From positions 1-64,000 of the IMG/VR virus record IMGVR_UViG_3300042351_000704: a DNA stretch of 64,000 nucleotides, one strand, 5' to 3'. The notes beneath the pieces were generated by a model that searched no databases, had not been told where the DNA came from, and saw nothing but the letters and a program-made list of their open reading frames with translations. Source of the DNA: a virus. Positions 51,726 to 61,500 of this stretch are shown in pieces. The translations under genes and the position numbers were made by a program. Position 1 is the first letter of the stretch. Every line of letters begins with the position of its first letter.

Positions 51726-54700
51726 ATGAGAATACGTATAACAAAGAAAGGGTTAGCTAGTTACCAGGGTGCCATTGGTTCAAGCCAGGTTGGTGATCCA
51801 AATGATGCATGGATTCGTAAGATCCTTGAATATGAAGCACAGAAAGGATCTGCTACAGGTAGTGGTTTGTCTAACTTTGGGTATAATAATTGGCAAAAGC
51901 TAGGTCATAAAAACCCTCCTCGTTCATTAGATGAAGCTGTAGAATTTTATAAACAAGACTTTCTTCCTAAAGTACAGCAGTATCCCATGGGTCTTCGTGA
52001 GCGTATGGGAGACTATATATTTAATACAGGTAGAAATCCTAATGACTTGCTTCTTTATAACGCAGGTAAGATTACACTAGATCAGTTAAATAGTCCAAGT
52101 ACATTTACAAATGAGTGGAATCAGTTTGGTCCTGAGATTGAAAAACAGTATAGTAAGCCTAGCTTTATTAATAGCTTAGATGCTAATAAAGAAAATGTTT
52201 ATAAAACTACAGGAACTTATGATGCCCCTGATCCATTAGATCCTACAAAGAACGTTAAGACTCGCTATTCTTTAGATAATCCTAATCCTGCTTTTACAGC
52301 TACTTGGCAAGGACGTACAAATATGTGGGGAAATTATTTAAACCCTAAAGCTACTACATTACCTACACGTAAACCTGTTACTAATCCTACTGCACCACAA
52401 TCAATTAGTAGCAAAACATCATCTGCTGTTCTTCCACCTACTGCTACTGCTCAAACAATTGCAGGTGGGTTAAACAATGACCAGCTTATGTATGGAGCTA
52501 ATCCATTTGTTGTAACACAAGCTGATACTGATATGGCTGACCTTGCATCAAACAGTGCTGCGTCACCTATAACACCATCTCCTTCACTTCCTGCAATGAA
52601 TATGACAGGGATGAATTATGCATGGACTAACTTTGGTCAGGCTCCTACAGTACCTACACCACGTGTAACTACAGTGTCTCCAAGTGGTGCTAAGACAACT
52701 ACCGGTAATGTTGGTAAACCAACCGTTCAGTATCAAACAAACAATAACGGTACACCGGCTGCTCCTTTTAATGTGGTGCGACCGGGAAAAAAACCATCAA
52801 GATCTCCTTTTGACCTGGTAGACCTGGCTTTGCCTGTTGCCCGTTACTTTAATGCAGAGGCTCAGGTGAAAGACGCACGTATTAAAGAAATGGAATCCCG
52901 TTTCAATACGCTGCAAGGTGCTCCTAAGTTTCGTGGCAACTTTACAATCAACGAAGGTTTATTCAGACCTGATGACAGAGGTGTAAACGAAGGAATGTTT
53001 AGTAATGGATTTTACGCTCCTACCATGCAATATGGTGGAGATATGATAGAAGATACAACAATGAACTCTATGAAAATACGTATAACAGGTGCGCCACAGA
53101 TGGCGTATGGCGGACAATCAAACTATGGTCTTGACTTAGGTCAGCGTAATGTGTATGAGAATATGCAGGACAGTCTTTCAGAAAACAGTTCTGAATCTAT
53201 GTCTGAGCAATCTGAAGCATACGGACCTCATGTACTGGAAGCCGAAGGTGGTGAAACCATCCTGCGTCCGGACGGCACACATTTCAACATCTCAGGAGAC
53301 AGACATCACTCAGGTGGTGTAAAGCTAAACCAGGACCAGGCTCCTTCAGGTTCATTTATATTTTCTGATACCAATAAGATGAAAATAAAAGATCCGGCTA
53401 TACTGGCAAAGTTTGGCGTTGCCTATAAAAAAGGTGGCGTTACTCCGGCACAGATTGCCAAGAAGTTTAAGCTGAATGATTTTAAAGCACGCCTGGAAGA
53501 CCGCACCAGACAAACTGATTCTATCGGTATGAACTCTGATACCCAGATGATGAAAAAGAACATGCGTTCACTGGCTGAACTGGCTATGATACAAGAAGCG
53601 ATGAAAGGAGAACAAGCTCCTATGATCAGCCAGGCTATCCTGGGATCTTCTGAAATGGCATATGGCGGACATGTGATGCCTAAGTTCCAGGGAGCCAAAG
53701 GTTCTTCTACTGTAAAAGGTGGTCTGGGTGAATGGAGCGATGACTATGAAACATTAAAGACATTACTGCAGGATCCTAAGAACGCAGGCCTAAGAAAGTC
53801 TATGTTCCAGAACTACCTGAAAGACTATTCTAAGTCTCCATTAAAGAATGATCCAAAAGGAGAAGACAAGTTTATACAAAACTTCCTGGAAGCTCAGCGT
53901 CAGTTCATGGGTATCCGTGCTTCTTATGCTGATAAACCAGATCAGCTTACTTCAGAAGACTGGGATCGTACAGGTAAAAACAGACGTTACCAGGCAGAAG
54001 CTAAAAAGCTTGGATATACTCCTTTAGCAGAAACAGACATCAAACGTTTTCAGGGTGGTTACCGCGCACTTGCAAAAGCTTCCCGTAATCCTGAGTTCTT
54101 TGAGAACTTCTCTAAATACTTCAAGTTATCACCTATAGGTGTAAAAGATGAGGAGTATTTAGGTCAGCCTATTTCTAAAGATGATTCATGGGTAGGTAAC
54201 ACTACTCTGGGTCAGCTGGCTCAACTGCGTGATGTAAAACCTGGAGAGCAACCAAAGCCTCGTTACATCTGTGATGCTAATGGTAAAATTGTTACCGTAG
54301 CAACAGGTGGTTACGCCACTGCAGATGAAGCACGTAAATATTGTCCTGAAAAGAAAAAACCAGGTTCTAAATATGTATGTATAGACGGACAGGTAATCAC
54401 CACTGAATCAGGTGTAGGTTATGACACTCCGGAAGAAGCAGCACAAAACTGTGGTTCAGAGCAGGGTAAAGTACCTTTTGAATTCCTGGCTCCTGATAAG
54501 ATGAACATGGCCTGGAAGTTTAATCGTGCCGTTCCAAATATCTATTTACCAGAGATGTATCAGTTACCTAGACGTCAGTATCCTCTGGCGCTCGATGATT
54601 GGTTTGCCCGTGTACAAAACAGACAATCCACATACAACACTGCTATGGACACTGCAGCAAGAACTAACCAGTCTCAGGCTGTAGGATCTTTCCTTGCAGG

Positions 54701-55310
54701 ACTGGTAGGCGCACAGGATGCAACTGATATTGCACAAGTAAACTCTGCTAACCTGGATCGTGTAGACAGAAGACAATTAGTAGATATGGAAACAGATTTT
54801 AAAAATGATGTCTTCAACCTGGGTCAACGTCAGGAATACAGCAAAGGACTTGCAATTGCTCAACAGCAATTTGATAATGCACTTAACAAAGGTGTGGGAG
54901 ATGCAATACAATCATTTGCTGATGCGTATGAAAACCGTGGTGATCTTTATGACATCAACATGCGTGATCCGTATTTTTATCGTCATCCGGCTAACTACAA
55001 AACAATCTTCAAAGGTTCTACCGGAAACATTTTTAATGCTGGTACTATTGCTGGTATTGGTACTAATGGAGCTGGTGGGTTTTCAGGTGTTGGTGCTTCT
55101 GCTAATGCTGTTTACAAAGATATATATGATGGCTTGACAGATGTGAAAGATGAAAAAGAGAGATCAGCATTTGCAAAACAGTTAGCAGCTAATTATATGG
55201 CTGGGTCTCGTCAGACTAATACTCGGTCTTACGATGCGTTTGGATTCCCAAGATCATCAAGTCGTAGATCATCTAGCTTAAACTTTTTTAACCAGGATGA
55301 TGACCAGTAA
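51726..55310 (+). CDS. Giant virion protein with muramidase-like N-terminus (1194 aa)
   Basis: The N-terminal domain (about 25-130) has WIRKILEYEAQKGSATGSG and then NFGYNNWQKLG, RERMGDYIFNTGRNP. This resembles glycoside hydrolases of phage muramidase type, with Glu35 or Glu37 as possible catalytic residue. Residues about 200-360 are low complexity (Thr/Pro/Ala). A MKIRITGAPQMAYGG segment echoes the protein's own start (MRIRIT). Next come LEAEGGETILRPDG and HHSGGVKLNQDQAPSGSFIFSD, a module common in crAss-like phages. Two tandem small Cys modules (RYICDANGKIV... and KYVCIDGQVIT...) follow at about 845-915, then a helical C-part. Confidence 0.7.
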   Translation: MRIRITKKGLASYQGAIGSSQVGDPNDAWIRKILEYEAQKGSATGSGLSNFGYNNWQKLGHKNPPRSLDEAVEFYKQDFLPKVQQYPMGLRERMGDYIFNTGRNPNDLLLYNAGKITLDQLNSPSTFTNEWNQFGPEIEKQYSKPSFINSLDANKENVYKTTGTYDAPDPLDPTKNVKTRYSLDNPNPAFTATWQGRTNMWGNYLNPKATTLPTRKPVTNPTAPQSISSKTSSAVLPPTATAQTIAGGLNNDQLMYGANPFVVTQADTDMADLASNSAASPITPSPSLPAMNMTGMNYAWTNFGQAPTVPTPRVTTVSPSGAKTTTGNVGKPTVQYQTNNNGTPAAPFNVVRPGKKPSRSPFDLVDLALPVARYFNAEAQVKDARIKEMESRFNTLQGAPKFRGNFTINEGLFRPDDRGVNEGMFSNGFYAPTMQYGGDMIEDTTMNSMKIRITGAPQMAYGGQSNYGLDLGQRNVYENMQDSLSENSSESMSEQSEAYGPHVLEAEGGETILRPDGTHFNISGDRHHSGGVKLNQDQAPSGSFIFSDTNKMKIKDPAILAKFGVAYKKGGVTPAQIAKKFKLNDFKARLEDRTRQTDSIGMNSDTQMMKKNMRSLAELAMIQEAMKGEQAPMISQAILGSSEMAYGGHVMPKFQGAKGSSTVKGGLGEWSDDYETLKTLLQDPKNAGLRKSMFQNYLKDYSKSPLKNDPKGEDKFIQNFLEAQRQFMGIRASYADKPDQLTSEDWDRTGKNRRYQAEAKKLGYTPLAETDIKRFQGGYRALAKASRNPEFFENFSKYFKLSPIGVKDEEYLGQPISKDDSWVGNTTLGQLAQLRDVKPGEQPKPRYICDANGKIVTVATGGYATADEARKYCPEKKKPGSKYVCIDGQVITTESGVGYDTPEEAAQNCGSEQGKVPFEFLAPDKMNMAWKFNRAVPNIYLPEMYQLPRRQYPLALDDWFARVQNRQSTYNTAMDTAARTNQSQAVGSFLAGLVGAQDATDIAQVNSANLDRVDRRQLVDMETDFKNDVFNLGQRQEYSKGLAIAQQQFDNALNKGVGDAIQSFADAYENRGDLYDINMRDPYFYRHPANYKTIFKGSTGNIFNAGTIAGIGTNGAGGFSGVGASANAVYKDIYDGLTDVKDEKERSAFAKQLAANYMAGSRQTNTRSYDAFGFPRSSSRRSSSLNFFNQDDDQ
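54262..54465 (+). repeat. Tandem Cys-pair module
   Basis: Two adjacent copies of Y-x-C-x(2-4)-G-x-(I/V)-(V/I)-T...G-Y-x-T-x-(D/E)-EA...C encode about 35 residues each (RYICDANG...KYC and KYVCIDG...QNC). One Cys near the start and one at the end of each copy could form a disulfide. Confidence 0.7.
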
Positions 55311-55343
55311 ACCTGTTAAGTTTAGTTTTAAACTTACCAGATT

Positions 55344-55366
55344 TTAGTTTATATTATATATGTAGT
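55344..55366 (+). promoter_or_regulatory. Late-type promoter element, short leader
   Basis: TTAGTTTATATTATATATGTAG aligns with the 33.53 and 39.34 kb elements. The next start codon is at 55372, 11 nt after TGTAG begins. It lies in the 61-nt gap after gene 51726. Confidence 0.55.
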
Positions 55367-55371
55367 ATCCT

Positions 55372-56811
55372 ATGGCAACATTTATACAAGGCGTTACTGA
55401 TGTCTTCTCAGACAGGCTAAACTTCAAACCGGATTGGAACCGGGTTGAGCGTGGTCTTATGCTCAGAAGTGCCGCTTATACAGAAGGTGCACGTAAAGTG
55501 AAATCACTGTATGAATCTGTATTCCAGTCAGCAATGATGAGGGAAGGCAATATTCAGAGACGTGATAACTATCTCAAAGAAATATCCCAGGGTTTGAAGA
55601 ATGCTTCTACGCTGGATCTATCTATTCTGCAAAATCAGGAGAACGCTATGCGTTTGTTTGAACCATTACAAAATGACAGACAGATCATTAAAGACATCCT
55701 GTGGACCCGTAACTACGGCAAGCAGATGAGTATGGCTGAAGAGATGAAAACATCCAACGATCCGGAGACCAGACGTAAGTACTGGAACACTGGTATGAAG
55801 TATTTACAATACCAGGCGGAAGACTTTCAAAAAGCAGATGACAACACCGCACTTTCTATGGGAAGTGCACGCTACGTTCCTAACGTGGATCTGGTAACGC
55901 TTGCTAACAAGATGTACAAAGACATGGGTATCAGTGTTGAGCAGGACGTTATGAAAGGTGGTTACATCTGGACCAAGAAGAACGGAGATCTGGCTATACC
56001 ACTCACGCAGTCTATGGTAAATACAATGTTTGCCGGTGATCCTGCTATACAAGATATGTTCCGTGTACAAGCTTATGTACAACGTAAAGACTTTGTAAAA
56101 GAGAACGCTACCAAATACGGCAGTGAAGAAGCAGCAGAAAGATTTTATAACAACGAGATCTTATCTACTGTGGGTGCTGCTCAGAAAGACCAGGTGATTA
56201 ATGATTCTGAAGAAGTAAAAACACTCAGAGCCCGCAAAGCATCATGGGATAAAATAATCACTACCAGAGGTATTATACCGGATAGTGATGAGCATAAAAA
56301 ATACCTGACTGATTTGGAGAAACTAAAAGAAGCTGAAAGAGCTGCTAACATCAGTCGTGGTCAGGCTACAGTACTTACTACAGTGGACCCCAATAACCTA
56401 GACGATTTACGTACAGCTGCTGATGCTGCTGTTGTTATGGCAAGTTATTCTAGCACAGCTAACAAAATTGCTACTATGCTGGCTTATAAAGATGCCAGCG
56501 CCACTGCAAAAGCAGATCCGATTTACATGGCTAAGCTTAACAGCTCTCTTGCTCTAAACCGATCTATGGTGATGGAGAACATTCGTCACATCAATAAGAT
56601 TGCTTTTATGGACGAGCAGTTAAAGAGAGGTATTAAACCAGGTAGTGGTGGTGACAAGGATAAAAAAGAAGACCAGAAAAAACAGATGCTTCAACTGGGT
56701 GAATCACTGTTTGGTAATAGTGGCATCAAACCATCCGGAACCCTGAGTGTTGGTGGTGGTGGTGGCTCACTTGATCAGCAGTTAGATGAATTTTTAGATA
56801 ACGATGATTAA
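55372..56811 (+). CDS. Virion protein, largely helical (479 aa)
   Basis: No family is recognised. Almost entirely helical, with charged and Gln/Ala-rich stretches and a Gly-rich C-terminus (LSVGGGGGSLDQQLDEFLDNDD) with an acidic end. Similar long helical proteins in crAss-like virions are cargo or internal core proteins; this is inference by position between the giant virion genes. Confidence 0.6.
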   Translation: MATFIQGVTDVFSDRLNFKPDWNRVERGLMLRSAAYTEGARKVKSLYESVFQSAMMREGNIQRRDNYLKEISQGLKNASTLDLSILQNQENAMRLFEPLQNDRQIIKDILWTRNYGKQMSMAEEMKTSNDPETRRKYWNTGMKYLQYQAEDFQKADDNTALSMGSARYVPNVDLVTLANKMYKDMGISVEQDVMKGGYIWTKKNGDLAIPLTQSMVNTMFAGDPAIQDMFRVQAYVQRKDFVKENATKYGSEEAAERFYNNEILSTVGAAQKDQVINDSEEVKTLRARKASWDKIITTRGIIPDSDEHKKYLTDLEKLKEAERAANISRGQATVLTTVDPNNLDDLRTAADAAVVMASYSSTANKIATMLAYKDASATAKADPIYMAKLNSSLALNRSMVMENIRHINKIAFMDEQLKRGIKPGSGGDKDKKEDQKKQMLQLGESLFGNSGIKPSGTLSVGGGGGSLDQQLDEFLDNDD

Positions 56812-56821
56812 TAAATACTAG

Positions 56822-58543
56822 ATGGAACTTATAGAAGAAACACAAACGGGGCCAGGGGATCCTGTCAAAGGAAGCACCAGTACAAAGGTGGACAACACCC
56901 CTTTGTTTCAAGCTAATACCAGCTATCTGCAAGATAAACGCAACGGCTACAATCAGCAGTTGAGTAAGTTTATTACAGAAGCATTCCAAGCTTCTAGAAC
57001 CTTACCAAAGGTAAATGGCAAACCTATTGCCAGTATAGATCAACTTCCAACTCTTATAGATAAATACGGACATGACTTTTATGAACAGGCTAAATCAGTG
57101 CTGAGCAATCCTGACATCTCTGATGAGCAGGCTATGTTTCTCATTGCCCGTCAGAAAAAAGTAGATGATGCTTTTGCCTACACCGCACAGGCGAGTAAGG
57201 TTATGTATGATGATATTAAGAATGCAGCTTCTACTATGGATGCAAAGATGAAAGTGAATGGCTGGCATAGCTTAATACTTAGTCCGAATGGTCAGTTTAA
57301 AGGACCTACTCAGGCTAGAAAAGATATTGAAGCGTTCAAAGCTCAACAGATGAAAGAGCAAATGGAAGCTTGGAGAAAAGCCAATCCTATGCCGGAAAGA
57401 GGACCACTGTATTGGCAACGTACAGATATGCCTAACCCTATGCAAGGTCAAATAGCCTGGGTTGATGGTAAACCAGTTATGCTAGATAGCAGACCAAAAA
57501 TGGCCAACAGTGTGGAAGGTTATCTAGAAAAACAACAATTGCAACAAAGTCAGGTGACAAGACAGCTACAAAACCTGAACTATGATGACATATACAAAAG
57601 AGTGTTGCAAGAATATAACAAGAACCCCAAGACCCGTAAGATCAAAGCTGCTGAAGAAAACATTTTCAACCAGAATGCGGGTGGTGCCAAAGCAACCTTA
57701 CAACAGCAGGAGTACCGTTTTGACGTAGACAACTACGTTGATGAAGATGAGCGTGGTAACATGAAGCTCAAACCAGAAATGGAATACACAGTAGATCTGT
57801 TAAAAAACATTACAAAGGAAAACCCTAAGATATTGTTTGCAAAAGGGTCTATCAATGATAATCCGGTAATTCCTAGTGGATCTGATGTGACATCTATGAA
57901 GATGGTACAGACTATGCTACAGGCTTTACAAGAAGATCTTTTAAATGTTAACCGTACCAAAGGAAGTAAGAAACGCTTTGCTGGTAGCATTTCATTTGTA
58001 CCTGTTGCAGGGGGAGATGAAAACTATCATGCTTATCATATACAACCTAACAGTTCTTTCTTTGATGACTACATAGGTACCAAAGAAAACCCTGGTATTG
58101 CTCGTGGTCAGAACTTTATCAATAGTGGTATTACTGTGTTTGTTCCGGTAGAAGAAAGCGGAAAGATGAAGATAGGAGCTCAGTCAATAAAGGGCACTAA
58201 GATATCTCCTGTAGAAGGTATGATTGGTCTTAGTGAAGACAACAGCTTTTCAAGAAGAGTGGATGACGCCATGGAGTATAAGATCAGCCTGGACAAAAAT
58301 GCTAACCAATATGTTATCAGTGGTAACATGGTAGTATATAATCCGGAGACATCTAAGATGGATACAGTAGATATCAATAAACTTGGTTTACAGAGCCGCT
58401 ATGATCTCACTGTAGATATTGATAATATCGATAAGCAACTATTCAAACTTTCTCTTAACAGGTTTCAGATAAACAGAGACCGTAAAAGAAAGCATTCAGA
58501 AATAAACGGGGTAAGAGATCCTAAACAGTTATCTGGAAATTAA
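56822..58543 (+). CDS. Virion protein with GPGDPVK tag (573 aa)
   Basis: No family is recognised. Residues 10-16 read GPGDPVK, also found near the start of the next protein. Then a helical domain (to about residue 280), a mixed region with repeated GMIGLSEDNSF-type beta strands, and a basic C-terminus (NRDRKRKHSE). Probably an internal virion protein co-produced with gene 58546, 2 nt downstream. Confidence 0.6.
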   Translation: MELIEETQTGPGDPVKGSTSTKVDNTPLFQANTSYLQDKRNGYNQQLSKFITEAFQASRTLPKVNGKPIASIDQLPTLIDKYGHDFYEQAKSVLSNPDISDEQAMFLIARQKKVDDAFAYTAQASKVMYDDIKNAASTMDAKMKVNGWHSLILSPNGQFKGPTQARKDIEAFKAQQMKEQMEAWRKANPMPERGPLYWQRTDMPNPMQGQIAWVDGKPVMLDSRPKMANSVEGYLEKQQLQQSQVTRQLQNLNYDDIYKRVLQEYNKNPKTRKIKAAEENIFNQNAGGAKATLQQQEYRFDVDNYVDEDERGNMKLKPEMEYTVDLLKNITKENPKILFAKGSINDNPVIPSGSDVTSMKMVQTMLQALQEDLLNVNRTKGSKKRFAGSISFVPVAGGDENYHAYHIQPNSSFFDDYIGTKENPGIARGQNFINSGITVFVPVEESGKMKIGAQSIKGTKISPVEGMIGLSEDNSFSRRVDDAMEYKISLDKNANQYVISGNMVVYNPETSKMDTVDINKLGLQSRYDLTVDIDNIDKQLFKLSLNRFQINRDRKRKHSEINGVRDPKQLSGN

Positions 58544-58545
58544 TT

Positions 58546-61500
58546 ATGACAGAGCAAGCATTAAATACCGTTGACACTGAGTCAATCAATACTGGTTTTG
58601 ATCTGGAGGGTATTAATGACCCGATGGATGCACTGGGCAACTTTGACCTGGAACAAATGGAACAGGCAGACGGAGGTGGTCCTGGAGATCCTGTAAAGAA
58701 AAAGCCTGTGACTATGGCTGATCTGAAAAAGGATTACCAGATCGATATGCAGCAATCTAAAATGTTAGCAGAGATTGGTATTCCTAAGATGGCTGATGAA
58801 AGCCGTAATAAGTTTCAGGCTGCCAGAGTAGTTGAGTTTGATGCCAAGAAACTAAACGTAGACCGTTACCTCGGTTATGGTAAAGAAACTTTTAATAAGG
58901 TGGGATTCTCTCCCTTTATAGATAACGAAGCAAAGTTTAATCAGAACACTACGATCTGGCAGGACTTCGGTCGTATGAGTAGTGTGTTTGGAGCACTGGC
59001 CTATGAAGGTGGTGTATCAGGCTACCGATCTATTGGTGGCATGTTAAGTGGAGATAGTTTTTTTACTCCTGATGATGAGACAGCAGAAAACTTTGCGCGT
59101 TTGCAAAGTATTGGTATGTCTACCAAAGGAGGTATTAGCGCATTTGCCAACAACTTTGCGTTGAACTCTGCTTATACAGTGGGGATTGGTATGAGCATTA
59201 TAGCAGAAGAAGCTGCTCTTTTTGGTGCTACTGTATTGACAGAAGGTGCTATGGGTGGTCTTGCTGCCATGAGAACATCAGCCAACGCAGCGCGTATGGG
59301 TAGAGCTTTGAAGCAAGCATTCAATACCAACGCTGTACAAAATATAGCCACTGGAGGAATGCAACTGGCTAAATCACTATCTAAAGTGGGTGATGCAAAA
59401 AATTTCTACACTGCTGTAAAAACAGGAGCTACTACATTTGGTAAAGGAACTCTTCAATTTATCAATCCACTCACCCGTACAGTAGATGATCTCACTGACA
59501 TTGCCAGAGGTAGTGCCAGTGTACGTAACATGAGCAACCTGGCAAAAGCCAAACAAACCTTTGGTTCTTTTTATCGTGATGTACGTGATACCAACCTGGC
59601 CCTTTCTGAATCAAAACTTGAGGGTGGTAGTGCAAAAATAGATAAGGTGAACGAACTGCTGGCCCGTTATGAAAACGAAAACGGACGTCCTGCAGAAGGT
59701 AAAGATCTGGAAATGATCTACAAGCAGGCAGACGATACCGGACATGGTGTTACGGCTGTTAACTTTCCTATTATATATATGACCAACCGTGTGGTGCTTG
59801 ATGGTCTGTTTAAGTTCCGTGGATTAAAAACCCTGGATGAAGCAGGTACACTGGCTACCAAAGGAATTGGTTTTAAAAAAGGCGTAGGCTTCTACGATGA
59901 CCTGGGTAAAAGCTGGTTAAAGAATGGTGCCAAAAGCCTGCTTAAGCCGAAAGCTTACATCGGAATGGGTGTAGGTTATATCAGAAGAAACCTGATGGAA
60001 GGTGTGCAGGAAAACTTGCAGAACGTTACATCAGATGCAGTGGGTGCTTACTATGATGGTGTATACAAAGATCGTACGTTAGGTGGATTTGAATATGCAG
60101 CCGGTCATGCATGGAACGCACTGGGTAAAGAAGTCACTTCTCTACGCGGACTGGAAACCTTTGCATCCGGATTTTTAATGGGAGGTTTTATGGGTAAAGC
60201 CCAGAATCTTTTCTTAAAAGACGTACCGGGTATATATTACCGTGTTGGACAGCCTACCAAGTATGCAGAATACAAAGCAAACAAAGCAAAGACTAGACAA
60301 GAAGCAATTGCTGGTCTGAATGAACTATACAACAACCCGATGAAATATTTTAACTCCCGTAACGAAAGTGCGGTAGTACAAAAGCATACATCGGATGTAA
60401 TGAACCAGGCAGAAGTTGAGGGTGACGCCAAGACATTCCAGGATGCTAAAGACTTAAAGATGTTTGATCACATCTTTACTGCCCTGGATAACGGCACCTA
60501 TGATAATTTACTAGGTGCTTACAAGGAACTATCTAAGATGGATTCCAAAGACCTGGCTAATTTCCTGGGTATACCTGAAAGTGAAAAGTCGTCTGAGAAA
60601 CTGCAGGAGATTCTGGGTCGTGCCGAGCAGATTAAAGAACGCTACGAAACTATCAGCTCTCAGTTTAAAAACCCATTCACACCTACCAAACTTAAAAGAG
60701 GCACTCCTGAATTCACCAGGGAAGCTATTGCATTCAGAGCTTTTGAAAGTGCCAAGAAAACAGCAATTGCTTCACAGTACAACTTTGACAGAGCGCTGGA
60801 GAGAATGAATGGCCTGTATGATAACCTGGCTTCTGATCGTCCTATTGCCAAATCATCTGCTTCTGATATCACTACCCTGACAAACATGGGTATTTTAGAT
60901 GATGAGATCAGTTTGCTGGATAAAGAGATTAAGTCTTATGATGGCAGCTCTGATAAAAAACAACAGGAGCTGGTTGATCAAAAGAAAGAAAAGCTGGACA
61001 GGCTGATGGACTACAGAGACAAACTCCGTACGCACCTGGAAAATGCTAGCCAGGCAGAAACAGAAGAGGATGGTCAGATCAAGATTAACTTTGCACAAGA
61101 CACAGTGGATCCGTTAAAGGAAAGTTACAAAGCTTACCTGCGTCATATTGCAAAGGTGAATGAAGACTACATGTTTAACGACAAGGTAGATGATTCATTT
61201 GCTAAACTACTAGACTACTATGGTCTGAATCAGGATGCAGCCAATTACAGCAAGGTGGTAAATACACTGCTGGATCCAACCAATCTATATAAACATGCAG
61301 AACAGTTGAACGCAAGATTTACTGATCTGTTTACCAACAAAGAAGCAGACATCAACGATCGCGTAGAATCTGCACAGCGTATGATGGAAATGTCTGAGTT
61401 GGTAAAAGCTTTAGCTGCTCAGGGTGTCATGCTTGAACCTGCAGAACTCGAAGAGTTTGTAAAATCAGGTAAGAGACCTACTACATTTATTGATGCAGCT

